Below, one piece after another: positions 9,192-18,445 of a DNA stretch of 33,765 nucleotides. The stretch is from an uncultured Pelagibacteraceae bacterium. Lineage in GTDB: Bacteria; Pseudomonadota; Alphaproteobacteria; Pelagibacterales; Pelagibacteraceae. A program made the position numbers and the translations under genes. The notes beneath the pieces are model-generated. The model made no database searches. It saw nothing but the letters and a program-made list of their open reading frames with translations, and had not been told where the DNA came from. The DNA is taken from contig CACMJW010000011.1 in NCBI GenBank assembly GCA_902614125.1, positions 1-33,765 of the forward strand, in the 5' to 3' direction. Within the stretch, counting starts at the first letter, position 1. Each line of letters opens with the position of its first letter.

Positions 9192-10565
9192 ATGTCTTTA
9201 AACAAAAAAACTAAAGATAAAAAAGTTAATTTTGAATTTAATAAAGAATATTTAAGAGTTGTAACATCAAAAATTGCAAATAATGATACTCAATTTATAA
9301 ACAATTCTTTTAATGATATGCATCCTGCCGATGCAGCAGATATAATTGAACATTTAAACCAAAATGACAGAGAAAGTTTAATAAAATTAAATAATTTTAA
9401 CATAGACCCTGAAGTTTTTGTTGAGTTAAATGAGGCGATACAAAGTGAAATTATAACTTATTTATCCTCAGAATCTATAGTTAGTATACTTAAAGGTCTA
9501 GAATCAGATGATGCAATTTCTATTTTAGAAAATGTTCCTGAGGAGGACAAAAATTCAATTTTAAGTTCTTTACCACCTAAAGACCGTTTTGCTCTTCTTG
9601 AAAGTTTAAGTTATCCAGAAGACACAGCAGCAAGATTAATGCAACGTGAGTTTACCGCTATTCCAAGTAATTGGTCAGTTGGACAGACAATCGATTATTT
9701 AAGAGAAAATAAAGATTTACCAGAAGAATTCTTGGAAATTTTTATTGTTAATGAAGATTTTAAACCAATAGGTACGGTTCCATCATCAAGAGTTTTAACA
9801 ACACCAAGAGATACAAAAATGGAAACTATTATGTCCGAGTCCCAATTATTAATTCCTGTTGAAATGGACAAAGAAGAGGTGGCAAATTTATTTGAAAATT
9901 ACAATCTTAACTCTGCGGCAGTTGTAGATAAAAATAATAAGTTAGTTGGAATGATTATGAATGATGATGTTCTAACAGTTTTAAAAGAAGAGGCTGAAGA
10001 AGATGCGTTAAGACTTGCTGGAGTAGGGGATGAAGAAATCACTGATGGTATTGTTAAAAAAACCAAAAGAAGATTTAATTGGTTGTTATTAAATCTGTTT
10101 ACTGCTTTCTTAGCAACTTGGTGTATCAGTCTATTTGGTGCTACTATAGAACAAATGGTTGTTTTAGCTTTTTTAATGCCAATAGTTGCTTCTATGGGTG
10201 GCAATGCTGGTATGCAGACTTTAGCAGTTACAGTAAGGACAATTGCAACCAACGACTTAACACAAAATAATTTCTCATCAAATGTTTTCAAAGAATTTTC
10301 AATTGGCATTTTAAATGGAGTTATATTTGCGGTGATTAGTGCATTTGTTGTACAAATTTGGTTTCAAGATAGTATGCTTTCAATAATTATTTCAATTTCA
10401 ATGGTGCTGACAATGATTATTGCAGGTTTATTTGGTATTTTAGTTCCATTTACGCTAAAGAAAATGAATATTGATCCTGCAATTGCATCAAGTGTATTTG
10501 TAACAACAATTACTGATGTAATTGGTTTTGTTTCATTTTTAGGTGTTGGAGCATATTTTTTGTAA
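9192..10565 (+). CDS. mgtE: Magnesium transporter MgtE
   Basis: MgtE is a Mg2+-gated channel for magnesium uptake. The 457-residue product has the acidic N domain (about 40-140, with MHPADAADIIEHL), two CBS domains (about 145-265) that act as the magnesium sensor, a connecting helix, and five membrane segments from about 295. The pore signature MPIVASMGGNAGMQTLAVTV (329-348) is intact. The ATG at 9192 is preceded by AAGGTAGG (9181-9188); the open frame runs back to 8991, but that part covers the promoter region and lipB and has no family match. Its stop is one base from the convergent panC stop. Confidence 0.94.
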   Translation: MSLNKKTKDKKVNFEFNKEYLRVVTSKIANNDTQFINNSFNDMHPADAADIIEHLNQNDRESLIKLNNFNIDPEVFVELNEAIQSEIITYLSSESIVSILKGLESDDAISILENVPEEDKNSILSSLPPKDRFALLESLSYPEDTAARLMQREFTAIPSNWSVGQTIDYLRENKDLPEEFLEIFIVNEDFKPIGTVPSSRVLTTPRDTKMETIMSESQLLIPVEMDKEEVANLFENYNLNSAAVVDKNNKLVGMIMNDDVLTVLKEEAEEDALRLAGVGDEEITDGIVKKTKRRFNWLLLNLFTAFLATWCISLFGATIEQMVVLAFLMPIVASMGGNAGMQTLAVTVRTIATNDLTQNNFSSNVFKEFSIGILNGVIFAVISAFVVQIWFQDSMLSIIISISMVLTMIIAGLFGILVPFTLKKMNIDPAIASSVFVTTITDVIGFVSFLGVGAYFL

Positions 10566-10566
10566 T

Positions 10567-11379
10567 CTAAAAATTATCTATTAACCTTACATTATCAATA
10601 TAATAAGCGATAAATAATTTAAATTTAGTTTTAAAATTTGATATATTTAAATTATTTATATTTCTAAAATCTAAATATTCTATTTTAATTAAATATTTAT
10701 TTTCTAAATATTTAATTAAAGAAAATTTATTATTTTTTATTCTAAAATTATAATTTTTATATTTATTTTTAATTCGAGATAACTCCCCAGCAATTAGTTG
10801 TGCTGTCCTCAATGATTTTTTTTTGAGATTAAGATTTCTTGAGGATAGTGCCATTTTGTTATGTCTTATTGTCTTACAAATTATGAGTTTAAATTTATGT
10901 TTTTTATGTAAATATTTGTTAATTAAATATTGTTGTTGAAAATCCTTTTCTCCTAAATATAAAAATTTAGGTTTTATTAAATTTAAAAGTCGATCCATTA
11001 CCTCTAAGACTCCCTCAAAATGACCCTTTCTTTTATTTGCACACAAAATATTTTCATTAATTTTAAGCTTAAATTTTGAATGTATTTTATTTTTATAGAT
11101 ATCTTTAATTGTGGGTATAAAAACAAAATTAACTCCTAACTTTTTTAATATTTGAATATCCTGATTAATATTTTTTGGGTATGTCTTATAATCGTTTTTA
11201 TCATTAAATTGTGTTGGATTTACAAATATACTTACAATTGTTTTGTTAGATTTTTTTTGAGAATTTTTAATTAATGAAATATGACCTTTGTGCAAACTGC
11301 CCATAGTTGGAACAAAACCTAAATTTTTACAATTAAGAATTGCCTCTTTTAGATCATCTTTTGTCTTTAAAATTTTCAT
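10567..11379 (-). CDS. panC: Pantothenate synthetase (pantoate--beta-alanine ligase)
   Basis: Joins pantoate and beta-alanine with ATP to make pantothenate, the precursor of coenzyme A. The 270-residue product has the HIGH-like motif PTMGSLHKGHISLI (24-37; His30 and His33), FVNPTQFND (52-60), the GEKDFQQQYLI block and the ATP-binding MALSSRNLNLK stretch. All key residues seem present, so it should be active. It is very rich in lysine, asparagine and isoleucine. No panB or panD is in this window. It is divergent from galU with a 34-base gap. Confidence 0.92.
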   Translation of the reverse strand: MKILKTKDDLKEAILNCKNLGFVPTMGSLHKGHISLIKNSQKKSNKTIVSIFVNPTQFNDKNDYKTYPKNINQDIQILKKLGVNFVFIPTIKDIYKNKIHSKFKLKINENILCANKRKGHFEGVLEVMDRLLNLIKPKFLYLGEKDFQQQYLINKYLHKKHKFKLIICKTIRHNKMALSSRNLNLKKKSLRTAQLIAGELSRIKNKYKNYNFRIKNNKFSLIKYLENKYLIKIEYLDFRNINNLNISNFKTKFKLFIAYYIDNVRLIDNF

Positions 11380-11413
11380 TTTTAATAAAACGAGTTATAA
11401 GTAAAACATATAC

Positions 11414-12229
11414 ATGATTAAACAAGCAATAATACCATTAGCTGGTCAAGGTACAAGATTACTACCTCTAACAAGTGTATTTGCAAAAGAATTATTACCA
11501 ATTAATGGTAGACCAGGTGTGGAGTATATTCTCGATGAATGTATTGAAGCAGGAATTAAAGAAATTATTTTTATTATTTCACAAAAAAAACTAATGATTA
11601 AAAAATATTTTTACAATGATACTTTTTACAAGAATATAATTAAAAAAAAAAAGGATCCAAAAATTATTCATGAGTATAAAAAAATTCTTAAATATAAAAA
11701 AATGATAAAATTTGTTTATCAAAATAAACCAAAGGGAACAGGTGACGCTGTTCTTAAAACCAAAAAGTATATTAAAGACAAATATTTTTTAATGTTGTTA
11801 CCTGATGACTTAATATTGAAAAACAATTGTTCAAAATCAATGATTTCTGCACACAAGAAACATAAATCATCTGTAATGGCGAGCATGAAAGTTAACAAAA
11901 AAACTGTATCTAGGTGGGGTATTTATAATTTAAGTAAAAAAGTATCTAAAAATAACTTTCTTATTAAAGAAGTAGTGGAAAAACCATCTATCAAAAATGC
12001 TCCATCAAACAAAGCCGTAATCGGCAGATATATTTTACCAAAAACGATTTTTAATAAATTACTAAACCAAAAGCCTGGTAAAGGTGGTGAAATTCACATA
12101 ACAGATGCAATACAATCTTTGATTAATGGAAATGAAAAATTTATTGCACATAACTTTGCAGGAAAGTATTTAGACTGTGGTACAATGAGTGGGTTTATAA
12201 AATCTAACATTGAAATTGGTAAATTATGA
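11414..12229 (+). CDS. galU: UTP--glucose-1-phosphate uridylyltransferase
   Basis: Makes UDP-glucose from UTP and glucose-1-phosphate. The 271-residue nucleotidyltransferase has the glycine-rich loop LAGQGTRLLPLT (9-20), KELLPI (25-30), KPKGTGDAVL, LLPDDLI and the C-terminal GGEIHITDAIQ and YLDCGTMSGF blocks, all typical of GalU. It is shorter than most GalU proteins (about 290-300) and contains about 49 lysines by my count. It overlaps ugd by four bases (ATGA), so UDP-glucose would be fed straight to the dehydrogenase. A weak TTTTCA / TATAAG promoter match lies at 11373-11401. Confidence 0.92.
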   Translation: MIKQAIIPLAGQGTRLLPLTSVFAKELLPINGRPGVEYILDECIEAGIKEIIFIISQKKLMIKKYFYNDTFYKNIIKKKKDPKIIHEYKKILKYKKMIKFVYQNKPKGTGDAVLKTKKYIKDKYFLMLLPDDLILKNNCSKSMISAHKKHKSSVMASMKVNKKTVSRWGIYNLSKKVSKNNFLIKEVVEKPSIKNAPSNKAVIGRYILPKTIFNKLLNQKPGKGGEIHITDAIQSLINGNEKFIAHNFAGKYLDCGTMSGFIKSNIEIGKL

Positions 12230-13524
12230 AACTTTGCATGATAGGTACTGGCTATGTTGGCCTTGTAAGTGGAGTATGCTTTTCTGATGTTGGAAATACA
12301 GTCTACTGTGTAGATAAAGATAAGAAAAAAATTGATTTATTAAATAAAGGTATTGTACCAATATTTGAACCAGGTCTTGAGGAAATTCTAAAAAAAAATT
12401 TTAAACAAAAGAGATTGATTTTTACATCAGATTTAAAAAAAGCAGTAACAAATTCAGATATAATTTTTATATGTGTAGGTACACCTAGTAATAAAAATAC
12501 AAATTCAGCTAATTTAAAACATGTATTTAGTGCTGTAAACGATTTAAAAAAAATAATAAAAAAATATAAAATAATTATTACAAAATCTACAGTTCCTGTA
12601 TCGACCGGAGATGAGATTGAGAAGGTCTTAATTAACTTAAAGAAAAAAAAATTAGTTGATATCGTATCAAATCCTGAATTTCTAAGAGAGGGCGAGGCAA
12701 TAAGAGATTTTGTTTATCCTGATAGAATTATTATTGGTACAGATAGTAAAAAAGCCAACAAAATATTAAAATCACTTTATTTACCAATTATTAAAAAAAC
12801 AAACAGATACTTTAATACATCAAGGAGAGGTGCTGAACTTATCAAATATGCTTCAAACGCTTTCTTAGCTACAAAAATTTCGTTTATAAACGAAATAGCT
12901 AATTTATGTGAAAAAGCCAATGTTGATATTAAAGATATATCCTTAGGCATGGGTTCAGATGATCGAATTGGAAGTAGGTTTCTAAGGGCAGGACCAGCTT
13001 ATGGTGGATCATGTTTTCCAAAAGATACTCGTGCATTGATTGATACTGGAAATAAATTTAAAACCGATTTATCCATTGTTAAAACTGTAGTAAAGTCAAA
13101 TGATAAACGAAAAAAATTCGTAGTAAAAAGAGTTGAAAAAATTCTTAAAGGTAATTTAAGCAATAAAATTATAACTTTTTTGGGAGTAACATTTAAACCA
13201 AACACTGATGATATGCGTGAGGCATCAAGTATACCAATGATCAAATATCTAAATAAAAAAAATAGTAAAATCAAATATTATGATCCTTCAGGTGAAAAAG
13301 TTGAATTTAAAGGGCTAAAAAATGTTAATTATTGCAGTACGATTTCTTCTGCTTGCTTTAACGCTGATTTGATTATTGTACACACTGAGTGGAATGATTT
13401 TAAATTATTGAATTTTAAGAAATTAATGAAAAAAAAGAAATTCAAAATATATGATATGCGAAATATGTATTCACCTACGATAATGAAAAAATTAAAAATC
13501 GATTATTTTGGTGTTGGGAGATAA
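12226..13524 (+). CDS. ugd: UDP-glucose 6-dehydrogenase
   Basis: Oxidises UDP-glucose to UDP-glucuronate with two NAD+, supplying an acidic sugar for polysaccharide or surface glycans. The 432-residue product has the NAD-binding fold (IGTGYVGLVSGVCFSD, 6-21), VGTPSNKN near 84, the central helix with AELIKYASNAFLATKISF (203-220), the catalytic cysteine in GGSCFPKDTRA (Cys263), and the C-terminal FKPNTDDMREAS block. Its start overlaps galU by ATGA. It ends one base before the convergent RidA-family gene. Confidence 0.95.
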   Translation: MKLCMIGTGYVGLVSGVCFSDVGNTVYCVDKDKKKIDLLNKGIVPIFEPGLEEILKKNFKQKRLIFTSDLKKAVTNSDIIFICVGTPSNKNTNSANLKHVFSAVNDLKKIIKKYKIIITKSTVPVSTGDEIEKVLINLKKKKLVDIVSNPEFLREGEAIRDFVYPDRIIIGTDSKKANKILKSLYLPIIKKTNRYFNTSRRGAELIKYASNAFLATKISFINEIANLCEKANVDIKDISLGMGSDDRIGSRFLRAGPAYGGSCFPKDTRALIDTGNKFKTDLSIVKTVVKSNDKRKKFVVKRVEKILKGNLSNKIITFLGVTFKPNTDDMREASSIPMIKYLNKKNSKIKYYDPSGEKVEFKGLKNVNYCSTISSACFNADLIIVHTEWNDFKLLNFKKLMKKKKFKIYDMRNMYSPTIMKKLKIDYFGVGR

Positions 13525-13525
13525 A

Positions 13526-13987
13526 TTAATTTAATTCAAATATTGCATCAACCTCTACAGCTACACCTAGAGGCAAACTATTAGTACTTATGGCTGCTCT
13601 TGTATGCATTCCTTTTTCTGAAAAAATTTTTGCTATCATATCAGAGGCACCATTAATAACTTTTGGTTGATCTGTAAAATCATCTGTTGAATTAACAAAT
13701 CCAGTTAATTTTACACATTCTTTAATTTTAGATAAATCATTTTCACAAGCTTTTTTTACCTGCGAAACAATACTTAGGGCACATCTTTCAGCAGCTTTGT
13801 ATCCATCTTCTACTGTTAAATCTTTTCCAATTTTACCTTTAATAAGTTTACCATCTTTATCTATGGAAATTTGACCAGATATATAAAGCAATTTACCAAC
13901 TATCTTTACTGCAACATATGACCCAACTGGATCAGCTGCATTTGGAAGTTCAAAACCTAGCTCTTTAATTTTATTATCTATAGACAT
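13526..13987 (-). CDS. RidA (YjgF/YER057c/UK114) family protein
   Basis: RidA proteins hydrolyse reactive enamine/imine intermediates made by PLP enzymes; some relatives have other roles. The 153-residue product has the family core LLYISGQI (34-41) and the C-terminal HTRAAISTNSLPLGVAVEVD (128-147), in which Arg130 matches the imine-deaminase arginine. It is longer than canonical RidA (about 128), with an extra 25 N-terminal residues (GFELPNAADPVGSYVAVK), so it belongs to a longer subgroup whose activity I cannot state. Its ATG abuts the topA stop. Confidence 0.85.
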   Translation of the reverse strand: MSIDNKIKELGFELPNAADPVGSYVAVKIVGKLLYISGQISIDKDGKLIKGKIGKDLTVEDGYKAAERCALSIVSQVKKACENDLSKIKECVKLTGFVNSTDDFTDQPKVINGASDMIAKIFSEKGMHTRAAISTNSLPLGVAVEVDAIFELN

Positions 13988-16543
13988 TTATTTTTTTCTC
14001 TTTTTATTTTTATCGTATTCTTTTCTTTTCTCAATTAAAATCAAAGCTTCTTCCATAGTTAATTCTGTTGGATCTTTTTCTTCAGGTATCGTTGCATTTA
14101 AGGACTTGTATTTTATATAAGGTCCATACTGACCTTTCATTATTCTTACAGGCTTCTTGTCTTCAGGATGTTCTCCTAAATTTTTGATTAATGCAGAGGA
14201 TATTCTTCCTGGTTTTGCTTCAGCTATTAATGTTATTGCTCTATTTAAACCAATTGAAAATAATTCATCTACATTTTCTAATCTTGCTGACTTATTTTCA
14301 CACTTTAAATATGGACCAAATCTTCCAACATTAAGTGTAATATCTTTATCGTTTTCAGGATTTTTACCCAGAGAAATAGGTAATGAGCAAAGAAATTTAG
14401 CTTTATCTAAGTCAATAACTTTATAGTCAATTCCTTTTGGTATTGAGACATTTTTTATATTATCATCTTTCTTTTTAACTTTTTTTCTTTTTTTAATTTT
14501 GTTTTCTTCTTCAATTATTTCTTTTTCAAATTGCAAATAAGGTCCAAATCTTCCATTTTTTAAAAAAATGTCTTTACCAAAATCATTTTGACCTATTAAT
14601 TTTGGCTCAGCTAAAGTTAATTGTTGTGCTGCTTTTGATTTAGATAATGGTCTTGTAAACTTACATTCAGGATAATTTGAACATCCTATAAATGCTCCAC
14701 CCCTAAAACTGTTTTTAAGACTTAGTTGACCTTGGTTACAAAGCTGACATTTTCTGTCTATTTTACCTTCTTTGTCGACTTCAAAAATTAAACTTCCGAG
14801 ACTTTCATTTAAAAGATCTAAAACCTCTCTCGTTCTTTTTTCCTTCACACTTGAAACATTTAAATTAAAGTCTTTCCAAAATTGTTCTAAAACTTTGATC
14901 CAATTTTCTTTACCCGAAGTTATATCATCGAGTTGATCTTCTAATTTTGCTGTAAAATCGTAATCAACATATTTTGTAAAAAGTTTCTCTAAAAAAGCTG
15001 ATAATAATTTACCTCTATCAGTAGGAAAAAATCTTTTATTTTCAATATCGGCATAGCCTCTATTTGCTATTACAGAAATTATGCTTGCATATGTAGAAGG
15101 TCTTCCTATTCCTAATTCTTCAAGTTTTTTTACCAGGCTTGCCTCTGAATATCTTGGTGGCGGCTGTGTAAAATGTTGTTCATCAATAAATTCGTTTATA
15201 TTTACACTTCCTTTTTCTACATCAGGTAGAATTTTCTCATTTTCATTTTCATCCTCAATATTTGTTAATTTTAAATATCCATCAAATTTTAAAACGGATC
15301 CACTTGCTTTAAAAATATTTTCTTTATCTTTTGAAGTAATTGTAATTGTTTTTCTATCAAACTTAGCAGACTCCATTTGAGAGGATAGTGCTCTTGACCA
15401 AATTAAATTATAAAGTTTATATTGATCTGAACTTAAATACTTTTTTAAACTCTCTGGATTTCTTGATATTTCTGTTGGTCTAATTGCCTCATGAGCTTCC
15501 TGAGCGTTTTTTGCTTTTTTTCCAGAATAATTTAATGATGATTGAGGTAGATAATTCTTTCCAAAATTATCATTTATATAGCTTCTAAATGTTTCAATAG
15601 CATCTTTTGAAATATTAGTTCCATCAGTTCTCATATAAGTAATCAAACCTATAGTATCCCCTTCAATGTCAATTCCTTGATACAATCTTTGTGCAATTTG
15701 CATGGTACGTGAAGCACCAAAACCAAGTTTACTTGATGCAGTTTGTTGTAATGTAGATGTTGTAAATGGACCAGATGGGTTTCTTGTATAAATTTTTGAA
15801 CTAATATCTGAGATTTGATACTCTTTTTTTTTTATTTCATTTACGGCCTTATTAACATCGTCTTTTGATTTGAATGTAAATTTCTCTGTTTTCTTACCAT
15901 TCAACTGATTTACATATGCTGTTATTTTAGATTTATTTTTGTCTTCAAAAATAACATTTAAAGTCCAAAACTCATCTGGCTTAAATATTTCAATTTCATG
16001 TTCTCTTTCAGTCAGTAATCTTAATGCTACAGATTGGACTCTACCCGCAGACTTCGAACCAGGTAATTTGGTCCACAATATTGGAGATATATTGAAACCA
16101 ACAAGATAATCTAAAGCTCTTCTTGCCATGTAGGCATCTACAAGTTGTGACTCAATTTGTCGTGGATTGTCTATACCAGATGTGACAGCTTTTTTAGTAA
16201 TTTCATTAAAAACAACTCTTTCTACTTTTTTATCTTTTAAAAGTTTTTTTTCCTCTAAAAATTCTCTTACATGCCATGCTATTGCTTCTCCTTCTCGATC
16301 GGGGTCAGTTGCAAGAATAATTTTTGAAGAATTTTTTGCTGAGTCTGTTATTTCTTTAAGATATTTTTTGGAGAAACTATCAATTTCCCAAATCATTTTA
16401 AAATCATTTTCAGGATCTACAGATCCATTTTTTGAAGGAAGGTCTCTTATATGACCATAACTAGCTAAAACAGTATAATCAGAACCTAAATATTTGTTAA
16501 TAGTTTTTGCTTTTGCAGGACTTTCGACAATCACAAGATTCAT
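13988..16543 (-). CDS. topA: DNA topoisomerase I
   Basis: Type IA enzyme that relaxes negative supercoils. The 851-residue product has the Toprim domain (VIVESPAKAKTINKYLG, 4-20; acidic triad LATDPDREGEA, 77-87), the core with the catalytic tyrosine in GLITYMRTDGTNIS (Tyr303), and RPSTYASII (481-489). After the core comes one four-cysteine zinc site (Cys599, 602, 621, 627) and then three short C-terminal repeats with the pattern RFGPYL / RFGPYLK / QYGPYIK, the Toprim_C repeat seen in alphaproteobacterial TopA. It lies 37 bases after plsY, same strand. Confidence 0.96.
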   Translation of the reverse strand: MNLVIVESPAKAKTINKYLGSDYTVLASYGHIRDLPSKNGSVDPENDFKMIWEIDSFSKKYLKEITDSAKNSSKIILATDPDREGEAIAWHVREFLEEKKLLKDKKVERVVFNEITKKAVTSGIDNPRQIESQLVDAYMARRALDYLVGFNISPILWTKLPGSKSAGRVQSVALRLLTEREHEIEIFKPDEFWTLNVIFEDKNKSKITAYVNQLNGKKTEKFTFKSKDDVNKAVNEIKKKEYQISDISSKIYTRNPSGPFTTSTLQQTASSKLGFGASRTMQIAQRLYQGIDIEGDTIGLITYMRTDGTNISKDAIETFRSYINDNFGKNYLPQSSLNYSGKKAKNAQEAHEAIRPTEISRNPESLKKYLSSDQYKLYNLIWSRALSSQMESAKFDRKTITITSKDKENIFKASGSVLKFDGYLKLTNIEDENENEKILPDVEKGSVNINEFIDEQHFTQPPPRYSEASLVKKLEELGIGRPSTYASIISVIANRGYADIENKRFFPTDRGKLLSAFLEKLFTKYVDYDFTAKLEDQLDDITSGKENWIKVLEQFWKDFNLNVSSVKEKRTREVLDLLNESLGSLIFEVDKEGKIDRKCQLCNQGQLSLKNSFRGGAFIGCSNYPECKFTRPLSKSKAAQQLTLAEPKLIGQNDFGKDIFLKNGRFGPYLQFEKEIIEEENKIKKRKKVKKKDDNIKNVSIPKGIDYKVIDLDKAKFLCSLPISLGKNPENDKDITLNVGRFGPYLKCENKSARLENVDELFSIGLNRAITLIAEAKPGRISSALIKNLGEHPEDKKPVRIMKGQYGPYIKYKSLNATIPEEKDPTELTMEEALILIEKRKEYDKNKKRKK

Positions 16544-16580
16544 TATTCCACAAACTACTCATAGTAATAGTCGTGTCAAA

Positions 16581-17156
16581 TTAATAAATTTTTGTCTTAG
16601 TTTCTTGTTTATTTATAAGGCGTTTAATATTTTCTCTATGGGTATAAAAAATTAGAACAAACATAATTATAAAAAAAATAACATTATTCCCACTAACATA
16701 AAAAATATAAATCGGTACAGACAAGGATCCTAATATTGATGAAAGTGACGAATATTTAGATATAAAATATGTAATAATCCAAACTAAACTAAAAATAATT
16801 CCAAATAAAAAATTTATTGAAAAAAGTATTCCAACATATGTTGCAACTCCTTTGCCACCCTTAAATTTCAACCAAATTGGAAATAGATGTCCTAAAAATA
16901 CACATAAGGAAGCTATATATATTAAATTTGGATAATTAAATTTTACATAAATGATTGGTAATATAGCTTTTGAGATATCCAATATAAGTGTTGCAAATCC
17001 TATTACCTTATTTCCGCCTCTTAATACATTTGTTGCTCCAATATTACCTGACCCTATATCTCTAATATCTTTTTTTAAAAAAATTTTAGTTAATAAAAAA
17101 CCAAAAGGAATTGACCCCAATAAATATGAAAGTAATGCAACTAAATAGTAATCCAT
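16581..17156 (-). CDS. plsY: Glycerol-3-phosphate acyltransferase PlsY
   Basis: Inner-membrane enzyme that acylates glycerol-3-phosphate from acyl-phosphate, the first step of phospholipid synthesis. The 191-residue product is hydrophobic with about five membrane segments and has the PlsY motifs GSIPFGFLLTK (14-24), GSGNIGATNVLR (35-46) and the FKGGKGVATYVG loop (98-109). Its start overlaps the pyrC stop by one base, so translation is probably coupled. plsX is not in the window. Confidence 0.95.
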   Translation of the reverse strand: MDYYLVALLSYLLGSIPFGFLLTKIFLKKDIRDIGSGNIGATNVLRGGNKVIGFATLILDISKAILPIIYVKFNYPNLIYIASLCVFLGHLFPIWLKFKGGKGVATYVGILFSINFLFGIIFSLVWIITYFISKYSSLSSILGSLSVPIYIFYVSGNNVIFFIIMFVLIFYTHRENIKRLINKQETKTKIY

Positions 17157-18445
17157 TAGTTTAATTTAAATAATTCTTCACCTTTAACAAATGTGTTTGT
17201 AACTTTTCCTTGAAGTTTTTTATTTTCAATAGATGTATTTTTTGATTTTGAAATTAAGTTTTCCTGTTTTACTATCCATGGTTTATTAATATCAACAATA
17301 CAAAAATCTGCATCATTTCCTACACTTAAATTTCCTTTATTGATTTTTAAAATTTTTGCAGGATTTGACGTTAGCGCCTTAATAATTGTTTCAAGTTTTA
17401 ACGATCCATTATGATATAATTCTAAACTTAAAGATAAAAGTGTTTCAATACCTGATGCTCCTGTTGCTGCTTGAGCAAATGTAAGTCTTTTTTGCTCTTC
17501 ATCTTCAGGTTTATGGTCTGAAACAATCACATCAATAGTTTCATCTTTCAATCCTTGTACCAAACTAATTCTATCCTCTTCAGTACGTAATGGAGGAGAT
17601 AATTTTAAAAAAGTTCTAAAGTCCCCAATATCATTTTCGTTTAATGATAAATTATTAATCGATACTCCACATGTAAATTTTAAATTATTTTTTTTATTTT
17701 TTATAAGTTCTACAGATTTACCAGATGAGATTTGTGAAATATGATACCTACAATTTATATAATTTAATAATGTTAGATCTCTATCAATTATTATTAATTC
17801 TGCCATTTCAGGAATTCCTTGAAGGCCTAATTTAGTTGCAATAATACCTTCGTTGATCATTCCATCTTTTGCTAGTTCATAGTCCTCAGCATGTTGCATA
17901 ATTAAAGTATCTAAATCACTAGCAGAATTCATTATTCTACTCATTACTCTGGTATTTTGTATTGTTTTTGTGCCATCCGTAAAACCAATTATTCCTTTAC
18001 TTTGTAGCAATCCAAATTCTGTCATATTAGTGCCTTCCGTACCTTTCGTTAATGACGCTGTTGGATATATGTTAATTTTCGATTTGTCTCTTCCACGTCT
18101 TTTTAAAAAATCAACTATAGATACATTATCAATAATTGGATCAGTATTTGGCATTGTTACAACAGAAGTTACACCTCCTGATAATGCGGCATTACTTAAA
18201 GTTCTAAAATTCTCCTTGTACTCAAAACCAGGTTCACCAACAAAAACCCTCATATCAACTAACCCTGGAAATATATATTTTCCTTTTAGGTCAATTACTT
18301 TTTCACGGGATGGTATATTATTTTTATTAACTTTTTTACCTACTGCCTCTAATTGACCTTTATCACCAATAATTAATCCTCCAATTTCATTAATTGAATT
18401 GTGTGGATCTATAATATTCCCATTAATAAAGTACTGTTTTTTCAT
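17156..18445 (-). CDS. Dihydroorotase-like protein, probably non-catalytic (PyrC' type)
   Basis: Overall a class I dihydroorotase of 429 residues (amidohydrolase barrel), next to pyrB as in many bacteria. Yet the metal site is broken: the usual DxHxHxREPG reads D64-M-R-V-F-V-G-E-P-G (71-73), with both histidines and the arginine replaced; the histidine expected in the HVS block is Gln238 (HISQISSGKS); DHAPH reads DHKPE (310-314). His185 (QHAED), Asp310 and Asn100 (MPNT) remain. The frame is intact, so this is not decay. The pattern matches the inactive PyrC' subunits known to hold aspartate carbamoyltransferase in a dodecamer in Pseudomonas. It overlaps pyrB and plsY by one base each. A true dihydroorotase should be elsewhere in the genome. 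Confidence 0.85.
   Translation of the reverse strand: MKKQYFINGNIIDPHNSINEIGGLIIGDKGQLEAVGKKVNKNNIPSREKVIDLKGKYIFPGLVDMRVFVGEPGFEYKENFRTLSNAALSGGVTSVVTMPNTDPIIDNVSIVDFLKRRGRDKSKINIYPTASLTKGTEGTNMTEFGLLQSKGIIGFTDGTKTIQNTRVMSRIMNSASDLDTLIMQHAEDYELAKDGMINEGIIATKLGLQGIPEMAELIIIDRDLTLLNYINCRYHISQISSGKSVELIKNKKNNLKFTCGVSINNLSLNENDIGDFRTFLKLSPPLRTEEDRISLVQGLKDETIDVIVSDHKPEDEEQKRLTFAQAATGASGIETLLSLSLELYHNGSLKLETIIKALTSNPAKILKINKGNLSVGNDADFCIVDINKPWIVKQENLISKSKNTSIENKKLQGKVTNTFVKGEELFKLN

Noticed and set aside
9899..10309. 136-codon open frame antisense to mgtE
   Set aside because: It lies wholly within a well-supported gene, has no ribosome binding site or recognisable domain, and reads as a shadow frame.
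10567..13524. panC-galU-ugd as a horizontally acquired island because of very high lysine and AT content
   Set aside because: trhO, the methyltransferase and the pseudouridine synthase show the same bias, so it looks like the normal drift of less expressed genes in this genome; no mobile element flanks it.
17970..18356. 128-codon open frame antisense to the dihydroorotase-like gene
   Set aside because: Shadow frame with no domain; the opposite strand is a clear family member.
17156..18445. Dihydroorotase-like gene as a decaying pseudogene
   Set aside because: The full-length frame, one-base overlaps with both neighbours and retained fold motifs argue for selection on a non-catalytic function.
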